Positions 1 through 10,953 of a stretch of DNA of 64,000 nucleotides are shown in pieces. The DNA is taken from contig CABFPE010001037.1 in assembly GCA_900660155.1 (NCBI GenBank), positions 33,414 to 97,413 on the forward strand. The letters run 5' to 3'. How positions within the stretch are numbered: the stretch's first letter is position 1; each line of letters starts with the position of its first letter. Under the pieces are notes generated by a model, which was not told the DNA's origin, did not search any database, and saw only the letters and a program-made list of their open reading frames with translations. The DNA comes from Hofstenia miamia (taxonomy: Eukaryota; Xenacoelomorpha; Acoela; Hofsteniidae). The position numbers were made by a program, and so were the translations under genes.

Positions 1-245
1 AACTCCAAATATGGATTAGCTTATTGGATAGTTTTTGTACGAGTGCATGTGGTCTTTGTAATCTTTAACAAAAATATCTAATATATAAGTAATCTGACTG
101 AAAACAATAAGTAGGAGTTGGGCTCTCCTATGGATACCCCCACGTATCAGTGGCTAATAGGATTAGTATAATCCGGGGACCAGGAATCCTTGTTCCATAG
201 ATATATGTATTTCATTACTTAAGATTGATCATAGTAAGAGGAAAT

Positions 246-561
246 TCAACCAACACTTGCTGGACACTTAATTTCAATGACAAAGTCCTCGGAAATTGCG
301 TCGGGACTAGCTCCAAACACAGGAAAATCACCTCTAAGGTATAATCCATTGTAACTTAGCAGTGCACTCACATATTGCATCGAATCGCCGTAACTTGACA
401 AAGCCAATAGCTTCCTCACCATAGTTCTTGCGAGAAGCTCTTTTGGCCTTCGTTTTTTGAAACGCCCGAATTTTGAATCCAGAACAGTTGGTGAAAAATT
501 GTGCCGCCATCAAATCAGATACAAGTGGTAAATTGGTAGAAGTAGCGTTAACAAAATTCAT
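246..561 (-). pseudogene. YqaJ-type nuclease relic (broken)
   Basis: Read on the minus strand, an ORF starts at the ATG at 561-559 and contains the stretch KRASRKNYGEEAIGFVKLRR. This resembles the segment that precedes the nuclease in YqaJ viral-recombinase/alkaline exonuclease proteins of animals. In another frame at about 345-246, the motifs FPVFGASPDAI and VIEIKCP appear. They match the catalytic D...ExK signature of YqaJ (PD-(D/E)xK) nucleases. The two parts meet at about 340 through a frameshift, the spacing between them is far shorter than in a complete protein, and a stop follows at 248-246. I read it as an internally deleted, dead copy. In animals such genes are often multicopy and linked to DNA transposons; whether this copy came from one is inference. 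Confidence 0.6.
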
Positions 562-1004
562 CTTAAGAGATAAATTCAATGCGACACGAACACTGTAAAA
601 AGCTAATGAGTGTCAGAAGAAAGTTAATAAATTTCTGCGAATTCTAAATTAGTGACATCATTCGTAAAGAAAGAGACAGTGAATTTCTGAAAAAATTAGC
701 AAATATTTTTGAATGTTCGCTTAATTTTTAAAGAATTTAAACTAAATTTAACATTTTTAGCTAAATATATTTAAATTTAAATTTTACTGAAGATCCTTTA
801 AATGACAAAATTGCAAAATCGATTGCTATACAATGATCTGAAGATTAACAATATGCTGTTAGGTGCAAAACAAGTGAAATTTCCTGCATTTGATTATAGC
901 TTTAAGAAGAATCAATTAAGCGACATTACATAAGAATAAGATACAAACGAACTAAAAACGGCGATTTCTCGTTTTGAATCAATTTGCACATAGTGGGTTT
1001 TTCA
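562..1004. other. AT-rich sequence, nothing recognised
   Basis: I see no coding pattern, repeat or RNA gene here beyond A/T runs. Confidence 0.4.
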
Positions 1005-1012
1005 CTACATGC

Positions 1013-1073
1013 CAGTGGCGTAGATGAGATGAAAATTCTGGGGGGGGGCGAGATGAGAGTATACTTAAATAAA

Positions 1074-1108
<35 letters not shown>

Positions 1109-1468
1109 TTTNNNNNNNNNNNNNNNNNNNNNNNNNNNNNNNNNNNNNNNNNNNNNNNNNNNNNNNNNNNNNNNNNNNNNNNNNNNNNNNNNNNNNNNNN
1201 NNNNNNNNNNNNNNNNNNNNNNNNNNNNNNNNNNNNNNNNNNNNNNNNNNNNNNNNNNNNNNNNNNNNNNNNNNNNNNNNNNNNNNNNNNNNNNNNNNNN
1301 NNNNNNNNNNNNNNNNNNNNNNNNNNNNNNNNNNNNNNNNNNNNNNNNNNNNNNNNNNNNNNNNNNNNNNNNNNNNNNNNNNNNNNNNNNNNNNNNNNNN
1401 NNNNNNNNNNNNNNNNNNNNNNNNNNNNNNNNNNNNNNNNNNNNCCCCCCCCCAGAGCTACGCCACTC
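1013..1468. mobile_element. hAT-like non-autonomous element (MITE) with 8-bp TSD
   Basis: The left end reads CAGTGGCGTAG and the right end is its inverted copy CTACGCCACTC, followed by the same 8-mer that precedes the left end: CTACATGC at 1005-1012 and 1469-1476. Inverted ends starting CAGTGG plus an 8-bp target duplication are typical of hAT elements. A G run (about 1050) and C run (1445-1453) lie just inside the ends. A dinucleotide (AT) tract and a 333-base N gap fill the interior, so the true length is unknown. No transposase is visible. Confidence 0.72.
1112..1444. other. Assembly gap (333 N), preceded by an (AT)n tract
   Basis: Unsequenced bases. The gap begins straight after an AT dinucleotide tract (about 1075-1107) and ends at a run of C, both difficult templates. 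ORFs running through it are artefacts. Confidence 0.99.
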
Positions 1469-1476
1469 CTACATGC

Positions 1477-2846
1477 TTCAATTACAAAAGACTCTGTGTT
1501 GAGTCCCATATACATGTTCAATATAAATATGAAAATGTATAATTCTGTATATTATACTTAATGTACATAACAATTTGAGTAAATTCATTTGAATTTTCAG
1601 TAATGATTGCATATCGACAGGCCCATGGTAATTGCACCTAGGTGACAATGTGTATTAGCACTATAAAAAATATATTTATAACTATTAACGGTATGTATAA
1701 TATTTATGCATTAAAAATGTATGCAACGCTATCACGTATCTATAAATTCGGTTTTATTAATCAGGAAATAAAATTTGGAAATAAATACAAATCGGGAGAA
1801 CAAATTCCCTAAAAATACAAGGCGGTTGCAAAGTATAAAAGTTCCAATTTATTTAAAAATCTCAAGAACTTTATCTAAACTTAAAATGCAAATGTTCGAA
1901 TGAATATCTTGTAATTTGTTTAATAATACTTAATTATGTATTCGAGTTTATGTGCTGTCCTTAAATATATACCGCGCGTTATGCAAGGTTACAGTTCTAT
2001 ATCGAAAATTTTTTAAACTTGTTATTCATTTTATAGCATTTCTCATCGATTTTGCCCCTAGCAGTGCTTACTTCTTAGGTCTGCTATCGTGTGGCACTAT
2101 TCTGCACTTGCGCTGAACATCAACTATGACAATATTCAGTCAAGTTGAGCATAACATTCAAACAATTTGAATTTCCATATGTGTGACTAAATTGTAATGC
2201 CTAAAAATATATTCGTTGGTAAATGACGTAACGCTTATGTTTTTGTTACGTAATTTTCTTTCTGAAAAATTGAATTGGTCAAATTCCAAACAGTCGCCTG
2301 TTTTCGAGTTTTCGGAATGCTAAATCCAGAAACGCGAATGAGTTCGCAAAACTCGGAAGTGAAATCACTACTACTAGACTCAATCGAAAATGATAAAAAA
2401 TCAATTCAAAAAATTATATTGTCTTAACCCTGGGAACTCAACTTGAAAAGACTACCAGTGGTCAAATGGCGAAATTATTAGAATGCGAAATTAAATTAAT
2501 CGAATACGAAATTATTAAAATACGAAGTTATTGGAGTACGATTTTAAAAGATTATTGAAGTTTAGATTATAAGTGGTTTGGTTTGAAAATCTTAAGTTCA
2601 ATTTAATATGTAATATGTATGAAGTTACTATGCAGAAATTAGCGTTTTCTAGTCTGAGTTTGCATATATACGTTTCAACTTAATTATTTTTGGAAGAAAT
2701 CTCTGAGCTCAATAGAATTTTTTCAAATTTTACTATAATTTCGAATTTCTAACACTAAAAATATTCATTTTTAATGGATAAAGTGTATTTTCAATCGAAT
2801 TAACAAACATTAATTTAAAATACTCTTTTTCAAGGTTTGTGACAAT
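1477..2846. other. AT-rich non-coding, nothing recognised
   Basis: No ORF with family resemblance, no inverted ends and no clear repeat was found in this stretch. Confidence 0.4.
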
Positions 2847-3485
2847 GAAGAAGAAGAAGAAAAAGTATATTATATCAGAAAGTACATCCAATATATCATA
2901 TTCAACAAGTGGGAATGGTGATTAAGATGTCGTCCCCTTCAGCAGGTATCTTTGTGGGAATATACGTCGGAATATCTGCTTTTTCGACTCGCAGCATGGT
3001 TTGCGAGGTCTGAGTGTAGTAGATGCATATGCGCTTCAATTTCTGCGTAGACTTTGGCATCTGTGCGGTCAATAATGTCCAGTATAGGCTCAAATTCCTC
3101 AATTGCTCCAATTTTCACCGCACGCTTTTGTACCGCGTCAATTTTTTGTAGGATCTTTTTGGGAGCACCTCCCCATGCAAGGCATCCATAAGTTATAATA
3201 GGCAGAACGAGAGTTTTATACAATAGCTGCAACTCAGCTTTGGAATACCCCATTGACTGTAATTTCCCCAGTAAGTAGACATTGGAAGAAGCCCTTTTAA
3301 CACTCTTCTGGATATGTTTCTCGAAAGATAATCTTGCAGAGAACGTAATCCCAAGAATAGTTATCTCTTCGACGCTGGGGATACCGTGAACATTCTGGAA
3401 CCAATGGGCTCGGTTAGAAAACAAAATACGAAGCTCCTTAGATTTCTCGTTATTGAAACTAAAATGATTAATCGAACACCATGTA
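2847..3485 (-). pseudogene. LINE reverse transcriptase, C-terminal part and 3' end
   Basis: The minus-strand frame from 3424 to 2939 contains ITILGITFSARLSFEKHI, then YKTLVLPIITYGCLAWGG and KILQKIDAVQKRAV. These are the conserved post-palm/thumb segments of jockey/CR1-type LINE RTs. The open frame continues upstream to about 3485 (NNEKSKELRILFSNRAHW). A trinucleotide tract (GAA on the + strand, TTC on the element strand) at about 2847-2862 is a plausible 3' tail. The RT palm half of a LINE in the same orientation lies at 4672-6027. Both pieces probably come from one element separated by later insertion, though I did not find a matching target duplication. Dead copy. Confidence 0.75.
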
Positions 3486-4225
3486 AGAATGTATTATAAT
3501 AAACAAATTTTCTGTTATATATTAGCTTTTTTCTAATGTTGAGCTGTAGTCACAATAGGTGTTCGTAATTTGTCTATGAATTAGGTGATCAAAAGTATTT
3601 CAGGACTTAGCAAGCTATATCAGATTCTTTTTGCTATATTTAATTTTCTTTCACGAAGAGAAATAGATGATTTGAAAAATTTTCTATGATTTCGTGACAA
3701 ACATTACAAGTAAGATGAAGGTCGCGCATGATTTTATTTGATTATGTAATATAGTAATATTAGGCTATATTTCAAGTATGTATATTTCCAGATTTTGATG
3801 CACACTAAAGCATGCATAATAAGCTGATTTTTAGAAAAAAGGCTTACATTCATATATACATTTCATTTACAACGATTAATTTCACATTGTTTACTAGATT
3901 AGCAATTTAATTTATTTAGAATGCAAATGAACGTTCCGAATTGTTTTATTCAATTTATAGTATTGTTGTTTGGAGCCTTTAATTTTCGTTTGTCAGTTGT
4001 GTTGGCTATATTCATTTTACAAATTAAAATTAATGTTTGCAATATATATCTTAGCTTTAAAAAACACTTGTTTTTTAATTCTACATGGGGTATCCGTTTT
4101 TATGGGTTCGTTTTATTCATTGATTTTGATCAATTATTTCAAATAAACTGATGTTAGAATTTACTTTAAACAAAGAAATATTAGCGCGTATTAATTTCCT
4201 ATTGCGCACATCGATATTTTACAAT
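3486..4225. other. AT-rich sequence separating two LINE halves
   Basis: No recognisable gene. It lies between the 3' part (2847-3485) and 5' part (4672-6027) of a minus-strand LINE, next to a plus-strand R4-like fragment, and is probably insertion-derived or locally rearranged DNA. Confidence 0.4.
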
Positions 4226-4620
4226 AAAGTTAAGATACTGTGGGACTTCAACATACAGACGAGCGAGGTAATAGAAGCACGGAGGCCAGACATAGTAATG
4301 GTAGACAAGGAGAAAGAGAATATAGACAAGTACAGGGAGTTGGCAGAGGAAATAGAAAGGCTGTGGAAGTTAAAGAAGGTTGAAGTAGTCCTGGTAGTTG
4401 TAGGAGCCCTAGGAGCATTGAGTAAGAAGCATAAGAGATACTTGGAGTAGTTGGGAGTACCAAAGTGGGGAGGAGCGGTAGCACAGAAGGCAGCACTGTT
4501 AGGAACAGCTAGAGTCCAGATGAATGAAAGCTCTCAGACTCCCTGGGAACTGGTGAGTTCCCCGAGCTGAGAGAAATACCTAGTATAAAGCTGTGAGCAG
4601 TAAGAATAATAATAATATTG
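4226..4620 (+). pseudogene. R4/Dong-like LINE, C-terminal fragment with 3' tail
   Basis: The plus frame reads KILWDFNIQTSEVIEARRPD, then VEVVLVVVGALGALSKK and, after a stop at 4448-4450, KAALLGTARV. This is the characteristic C-terminal tail found after the RT in R4-like LINEs of cnidarians and other invertebrates (restriction-like endonuclease region). It ends in an AATAAT-rich stretch at about 4606-4620, as expected for a 3' tail. The element is severely 5'-truncated: no RT precedes it. A matching N-terminal neighbour domain of the same family appears separately at 11896-12115. Confidence 0.7.
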
Positions 4621-4671
4621 TATTATCAAAATGCAAAAATTCATTCAAATTCCTTATTTAATAAATCAACG

Positions 4672-6027
4672 GGTTTGAACTTGTCTCATGTCATGGCATT
4701 TTCTTAGAGCCCAATTAAGGAAAATCGCCATCCATTTTTCAACTGAGGCAGAAGTAGCTGGGAGTCTGTGTCTGGGTTTGTCATGAACATACATCGGTCG
4801 CTGTGGTAGATAGCTGAATAATGGGTGATCTTCGTAGATTCTCCTAAACTGCTTCTCATCATTTCCCGTGACAAGTTGTTGAATACTCTTGTTATTATCG
4901 GCATAAGCAGTAAGCTCGGCAAATGTATTGTTGTCAGCGCAAAATATGTCCTTAGTTGCACAGTTGTAGCAGTAAGGCCCACCGACAGTGCCTTTTTGGA
5001 TACCTTGATTTGTATCTATAACCGTTGAAGATTGGCCAAGATAGTAAACATATTGACTACGGCCAGATATAAAATCCTGTATCCAGTTAATAAGAAATGG
5101 GCTAAGATGAGGAGACATGCTTATGAGTGACTAACAACCGACAAATGTGAAATTGTATCAAATGTCTTGGTCATTTTAATAGCAAAAATGGAATATAGTC
5201 AGCTCTGTTTGTCTGAAAATGCGATATGTCATTGAGAATTTTGATAACAACTTGCTCCGTCGAACATCCTTTGCGAAATCCAAACTGCCATTTATTGATC
5301 CATTTGTTGTACTGTTCAGTTTTTGTAAATGATGCGCTCAAAAATCCGCGAGATCACCTGAGTAATAGCCACAGGCTGGAAATCCTTGACTTCCTTGGCC
5401 CAGGAAGATTTCGGGATGGGAAGTGTCGAAGATAGTAATTCTGGTAAGCGAGAATGGCGCAGTGAATAAATAAATATACAGGTGGGTGTCTTCGCCAGAT
5501 TGTGTGCATTTTCGTAATAAACCCAGTACGGAATTCCGTCAGCAGTTTTCTTCACAGCTTGTAAACTTGGAGGCAGCTGATGTGTAGTGCTTCACTGGTT
5601 GTTGTGTCTGTCAAAGGGGGTTTAGAGTATTTATCTGTAGTGGATATTCAAGCATAATGGACGTTGAAATCATCGAGAGAAAAGTATGGCGCTGCTTCAC
5701 ATGAGACCGTCCCTTAATGGCATTTGCGTGATCCCACCACAATCTAGATCCTCTCTTGCTTGCGTTTTCGAGGTTTCCTCTGATCACTTCACCTATGCGT
5801 TTGAACAAAGCTTCAGCATCCAAGCAACGACCTTTGTGGAGAAGGCGATAACATTTACGAAGCATTTTGATAACCGGGGTAATGAATGGTGAGTCCTTTG
5901 GCTTGAGCCTTAAGAGTTTACGAGAGCAGAACTGGTCAAGGAGAGATAGAGTTATCCGTGTGATTTCATTTACAGCAGCATTCATGTCATCAATTTCGGT
6001 AATATAGGAGAAATCAACCGCGTCCAT
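4672..6027 (-). pseudogene. LINE reverse transcriptase, endonuclease-RT linker to palm
   Basis: Minus-strand segments in shifting frames show, in order: a linker with LRLKPKDSPFITPVIKMLRK (6027-5611); RT fingers ADGIPYWVYYENAH and VKDFQPVAITQVISRIFERI (5555-5316); QFGFRKGCST (about 5290); and INWIQDFISGRSQYV followed by NQGIQKGTVGGPYCYN (5118-4960). The active-site segment reads AYADN instead of YADD, so a catalytic Asp is lost. Several frameshifts are present. The order and spacing are those of jockey/CR1-like LINEs. The first part falls in the duplicated block 5680-6242, whose copy carries the linker again at 6244-6591. Confidence 0.75.
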
Positions 6028-6806
6028 TGCTAAATTTAACAGCTCTCGACATTGGGCTCAGACATCTCTAATATAATATATAAAAAATAAATATATTTTT
6101 TTGAAAATTATGAAAAATATAGTTCAAAGGTGTATCTTTCATTATGCCAAAGCTCATTGCGTTATCTTTAGTAATTTTGAAGTAAAAGAGGGAGGCCTAA
6201 TTTTTCTGTGCGTTATTGACATTTCATACGGCTGCGTTAAGGNAAAAGTATGGCGCTGCTTCACATGAGACCGTCCCTTAATGGCATTTGCGTGATCCCA
6301 CCACAATCTAGATCCTCTCTTGCTTGCGTTTTCGAGGTTTCCTCTGATCACTTCACCTATGCGTTTGAACAAAGCTTCAGCATCCAAGCAACGACCTTTG
6401 TGGAGAAGGCGATAACATTTACGAAGCATTTTGATAACCGGGGTAATGAATGGTGAGTCCTTTGGCTTGAGCCTTAAGAGTTTACGAGAGCAGAACTGGT
6501 CAAGGAGAGATAGAGTTATCCGTGTGATTTCATTTACAGCAGCATTCATGTCATCAATTTCGGTAATATAGGAGAAATCAACCGCGTCCATTGCTAAATT
6601 TAACAGCTCTCGACATTGGGCTCAGACATCTCTAATATAATATATAAAAAATAAATATATTTTTTTGAAAACTATGAAAAATATAGTTCAAAGGTGTATC
6701 TTTCATTATGCCAAAGCTCATTGCGTTATCTTTAGTAATTTTGAAGTAAAAGAGGGAGGCCTAATTTTTCTGTGCGTTATTGACATTTCATACGGCTGCG
6801 TTAAGG
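5680..6806. repeat. Two 563-bp near-identical copies flanking one N
   Basis: Bases 5680-6242 and 6244-6806 appear identical except for one noticed T/C difference (gaaaaTtatg versus gaaaaCtatg). They abut a single N at 6243, so copy 1 ends and copy 2 begins exactly at the N. This is the signature of two contig ends that overlap but were not merged, rather than a tandem duplication. The LINE linker ORF within it is therefore probably present once. Confidence 0.85.
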
Positions 6807-6984
6807 ATTAAAAGTTATTTTAAATATTTTTCAACGATATTAATTTTTCTTCAAATGAATTTTTAAACCATGGCACATAAACTCATTTAACAGTAATATT
6901 TGCCATTGCGCACCATGACAAAGATGTCATAATGACTCAAAGTAATTTTGCTCGCTAGAAAGATTTAAGATTTTTAGATCAAGG

Positions 6985-7115
6985 ACTGAGGGATGATGTG
7001 CTGTCGTCTATATTTTGTAATTCCAACCAAAATAATTCTTTAAGCACATCAAATTGACTACCCTAATCTGATAAAATAGATTTAGCATGCATATGTTTAT
7101 AAACTCAATATTTCA
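6985..7115 (-). pseudogene. Old Ty3/gypsy integrase fragment
   Basis: The bases from about 6985 to 7110 align by eye, with many differences but few gaps, to 35826-35960. That is the antisense integrase of the gypsy element at 35-44 kb, from the segment behind SDQGSQFES to TTPYHPQSD. Shared words include AATTCCAACCAA and TTTATAAAC. It is a much older relic of the same family or a close relative, too mutated to keep a reading frame. Confidence 0.6.
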
Positions 7116-8470
7116 AAACTGTTTCCTAAGACAATATTTCAACTGAAAGTATTGTACATTTAGTTGAAATATTATCTAGATCGACAATCATCTTGGAGCA
7201 TAGCACAACAATTTTTAAAAGAAATTTGAAAATTTTTCCTGGCTTCGTTTATTAGGAGTAGAATGTCTGTCATTAGAATCCATAGTAATATTTGCGAATT
7301 TATTGAAAATTCGGCTACAAGTACGAATTGAATTTTTCAAGACGGCATCTATATTTTGCTGTAGAATTTATGCAATTTAACATTACCAAACCTTTGTTTT
7401 ATGTAGTTCGGGTCTTTATTGACATTGCATTCTGTGAATGCAAAAAGCTTTCATTGGTATTACAGAATTCACAAGAACATATTCTTACTTAACAGAAATA
7501 TCTCACGATATGTGTTTTACACTCCACGTAAAATTTACGAATAACAATTGAAAATTACTGAATTAATGACAGCAGAATACATTAGCGTGATGCGAACTTA
7601 ATTCAAGTGAAATAATTGTTGTACATGTGCAAACAAATTTAAAAATATATTTTACAAATGGAAGCCACATTAAAAGTAAAAAATTATCAAATTATGCGAT
7701 TGACTTTCATAAAGTTGTTCGCATTAGGATCAGCATAAAGATATAGTAATTTATAAAAATATAATCAATGCACAGTAGATCTATGCAGGCTCTGCAAAAA
7801 TCATATTTCATTTATCAAATCGGACAAAAACTGACTGAGAAATGCTCTTGTAAATATGGTATACTAATATTTTTAATGGTAAATATGCATCTTTCTGCTA
7901 AATCTAAAGCAGTTGTTTACAAATAGGGCTCGAACGTAGACCTAAGTTGCAGAACATTGTATGTGGGTCTCAATATATGCTTGATACTTTCTTCTACTAT
8001 TTCAATAGTTTTGATAAAAATAATTTCAAACAAATATTGAATATCCTCTAAAGAATCGCAAATAATTTTTTCTTTAGCTTATCGAGATCTTGAGATTTGT
8101 GCATTATACATATAAAGCCTAATAGGTTTATTTAAGCATCTCACAATCATACAAATTGTAAGAATGTTTAATAATAATAATAATAAGAATTTGGGGCGCC
8201 TGGTACAAAAATAATGGGATTCTGTGGCGCTTCGTGCAAAAGTTAGAAATAAGTGTGATTTGTATTTTTAGCATAAAATAATGGAGGGCGTTTCGTATTT
8301 TTTAGTTTTTTTCCTGAAATATGCACTGTATGGATTTTTTCATTGCATTCATGCAATTGTTATTGTTTAGCCAATAATTTAAAAGAAATCTTTAATTCTA
8401 ACCAAATATATTTATATGATTGATAAAGAAAATTTTTGAATGTGATAGTATTTTGAAAGGAATTTTAAAG
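7116..8470. other. AT-rich non-coding, nothing recognised
   Basis: No reading frame with family resemblance. A short AAT trinucleotide tract at about 8169-8184 is the only simple structure. Confidence 0.4.
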
Positions 8471-8479
8471 ACATATAAC

Positions 8480-8940
8480 TCATTAACTAAAACAGATATC
8501 GAGAATCCGAAAGCACCCTAAGATGGAAAAATTCCACTTCTCTAAATTACGCTTAAAAATTCCATCCCAGTACTGAATCCTTGCAAAAAATGTATGAGCA
8601 AGGTTTCCGTCTTGTCATCTGCAGTAATACAAATTCAGACTTTGCCCAAGACGCACCTGAATGGGGCTTCGCTGTCTACCTACAGAAAACGAAATACTTA
8701 TCGTTAGTTGATTTTTCCCTGGACCCTCACACGCTTATTATCTGAAAATTGGATATGAGGCGCATTTACATGTTTGTTAAAATTCGAATTTTTTACCATC
8801 ATCTAAAAAAAAATTAAGACCCCATAGATCATGAACTAAAATAGATATCTGAAATCTGAAAACACCACAATATAGAATATATCCTCTTCTCTTAATTACG
8901 CTAATTAATTCCGCCAGGTAGTCAATCCTTGGCGGTACAC
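8480..8940. repeat. Diverged direct duplication (period about 345 bp)
   Basis: Bases about 8480-8590 and 8827-8935 share an ordered series of words: AACTAAAA(C/T)AGATATC, CTTCTCT(A/T)AATTACGCT and CAATCCTTG-like. They are two old copies of one approximately 110-bp segment in the same orientation. No coding sense. Confidence 0.55.
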
Positions 8941-9002
8941 TAATCCGCCCTTGCCCCAAAGGCAGAATAAATTCTGTGATTGCTTACCAGAGCTTAACAC
9001 AA

Positions 9003-9062
9003 GTCAAGTCATAATAAACTGAGGCCCAAGACCCATCCTGATCAGTGACCTTATGACTTGAC
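9003..9062. repeat. Perfect 12-bp inverted repeat (possible hairpin)
   Basis: GTCAAGTCATAA at 9003-9014 is perfectly complementary to TTATGACTTGAC at 9051-9062, with a 36-nt, comparatively GC-rich loop. It could be an element end or a transcribed stem-loop; nothing adjacent decides. Confidence 0.5.
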
Positions 9063-10200
9063 CCACGATCTCCTCACCCAGAAAGATCAGAACAAAATTG
9101 TTTGACATTATATAATTATCATTTGAACAACATTGAAAACCAATTTAAAATAAATTATTTGAAGTTATCCGAGTACCTTACTACCTTAATCCCATACATG
9201 AATAGACCTGAGCAAAACATTACCTGTTTGACCCGTACCTGAATATCCCGCGGAACATATTCAACATGTTGCGCACTGTTTGTCTGATTGATCTTCACCA
9301 TTTTTTCTTCCGAACTGCATTCTAAACATATAAATTCTTTAAATAGAGCGGTATAAAGTTAATCTTACACCTATTTTGAATCAACAATTAATTAGATTTT
9401 AGGGCGCTTTGTTCAATTTTGAGTTAGATAATAGGGCAAAAACTCGAAAATAATTAGGGTTTAGGGCGAAAAGTACAATAACTGTACCAATATTAATTAA
9501 TTTCTTGTTCTGACTTAATACAGGGTTTATAAGCATTGAAATATAAATTTATTTAAACAAATAACTTGCTTCAAATACATTATGGAAAAGAAAAAATTTA
9601 TAATGTGAAGAATTTACTCTTTCAGCCTGTTAACAATATGTATCATGGGCACAACAATTTGCATCTCACAGTATCAAACTTGACAATAAATATCTAAATT
9701 TACACTCTGTGCATACAATTATACAAGTCGCCGTCTGCCTAATCATTTTGTACAAAACTCCCTTAACTTGACTGTAAATCTAATCACATCGCCCTGAATT
9801 CTAATGGATTTTGAGCCTCAAACAGTCGCTGAAAAGCAACTATCAATGTTGAAATTAAGAGGCACTGTGGGCAAATGCTAAAAAACAACCTAGAAAAAGT
9901 TTTCCCTCAATTGATTAAAAACCAAAGCTGTTAAGTGGAAAAGGGCGCCTCATATAAAGGGAAGAGAGCGTTTGGTACAATTTTCACCCCATTTTCAGCT
10001 ACCAAACGCCCGTTAATTTTATAACAATAATAATATTATTTTTATTATTATAATGGTGCTGAATACACTTCACCTATTATAATACATTATAATTACCTGT
10101 TATAATATATTATACATTATACTACATTATAATGGCGTTTAATATTTTTGCCTGATTATTATAATGGCGCTTAATATTATTACTATTATTAAGCAAACAA

Positions 10201-10951
10201 TTTTTGAAAACGACTGATTTTTTGGTATACATGAAGTAGATTAAGCAGTAAGTTACATCCATACTAAATTTTCTGAATAAACTCATAACTTGAGTAATTC
10301 TTTAGGGGGCAAGCGCTTGCGAAAACTGAGATTGCTTAGCGAATAATGTTCGGATTGCTTTCAAACTAGGTTTATTCGCTTCTACATTACATTTTACATC
10401 TAGTTGATGGTTTCCATCGTTTTTTAGAAAAGATCTAGTTGATATTTTAAAAAAATCCTAACATGAACCATTGTAGAGGCAGTATAATGTAAGACGTTAC
10501 TGAATCACACAATTTTGAACTAGTCATTGCTTTAAATAAGTTCAAAAATTTGTTCTAGATGTAAAATGTAATTTAGAAGAGAATAAAAGTGTTCCGAAAT
10601 CGATCCGAGCCTTAGTGGCTGCATAATCAACGTTTTATAATTGGGTTATTCCCGTAATAAATTTTTTATTAGAGCTATGACATTTCGAAAATGCTGATTG
10701 TGTTGCGAATAATGCTCAGATCGACTTCTTTTATTCTCTTTTAAGCTTTATTTTTTCATCTAGAAAGTCCTTTTCAAGTTACTCGAAGCAAACTCAAGAG
10801 CTGATTTTGCTAAGACCGTCTGGAGGAAACTATTACTTTGGAACCAATCTAAGTGTGGGAAAAATTGTTCAAATGTGTAGATTGTTGTATGTTATCATCT
10901 ACTTTATCTTTTAACCGTTAGATATACTAATATTCAATAGACCCTTAGTTA
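10201..10951. other. Non-coding, nothing recognised
   Basis: No reading frame, repeat or RNA gene that I can support. Confidence 0.35.
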
Positions 10952-10953
10952 TA

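Larger units (their letters stand above)
8190..10160. other. Region with recurrent GGGCG-TTTGGTACA-like words
   Basis: Variants of a short motif recur in both orientations, including GGGGCGCCTGGTACAAA (8197), GTGGCGCTTCGTGCAAA (8223), AGGGCGCTTTGTTCAA (about 9402), AGAGCGTTTGGTACAA (about 9966) and CCAAACGCCCG (10002). The 8197 and 10002 copies are inverted relative to each other near AAT/ATT-rich tracts, as if they mark the ends of a roughly 1.85 kb unit. No transposase was found and the assignment is tentative. Confidence 0.35.

Noticed and set aside
979-1561. Long ORFs on both strands through the 1112-1444 gap
   Set aside because: They consist mainly of unknown residues and translated AT dinucleotides (IYIYIY); no evidence of coding.
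4248-4496. Minus ORF rich in Leu/Pro
   Set aside because: Antisense shadow of the R4-like LINE tail.
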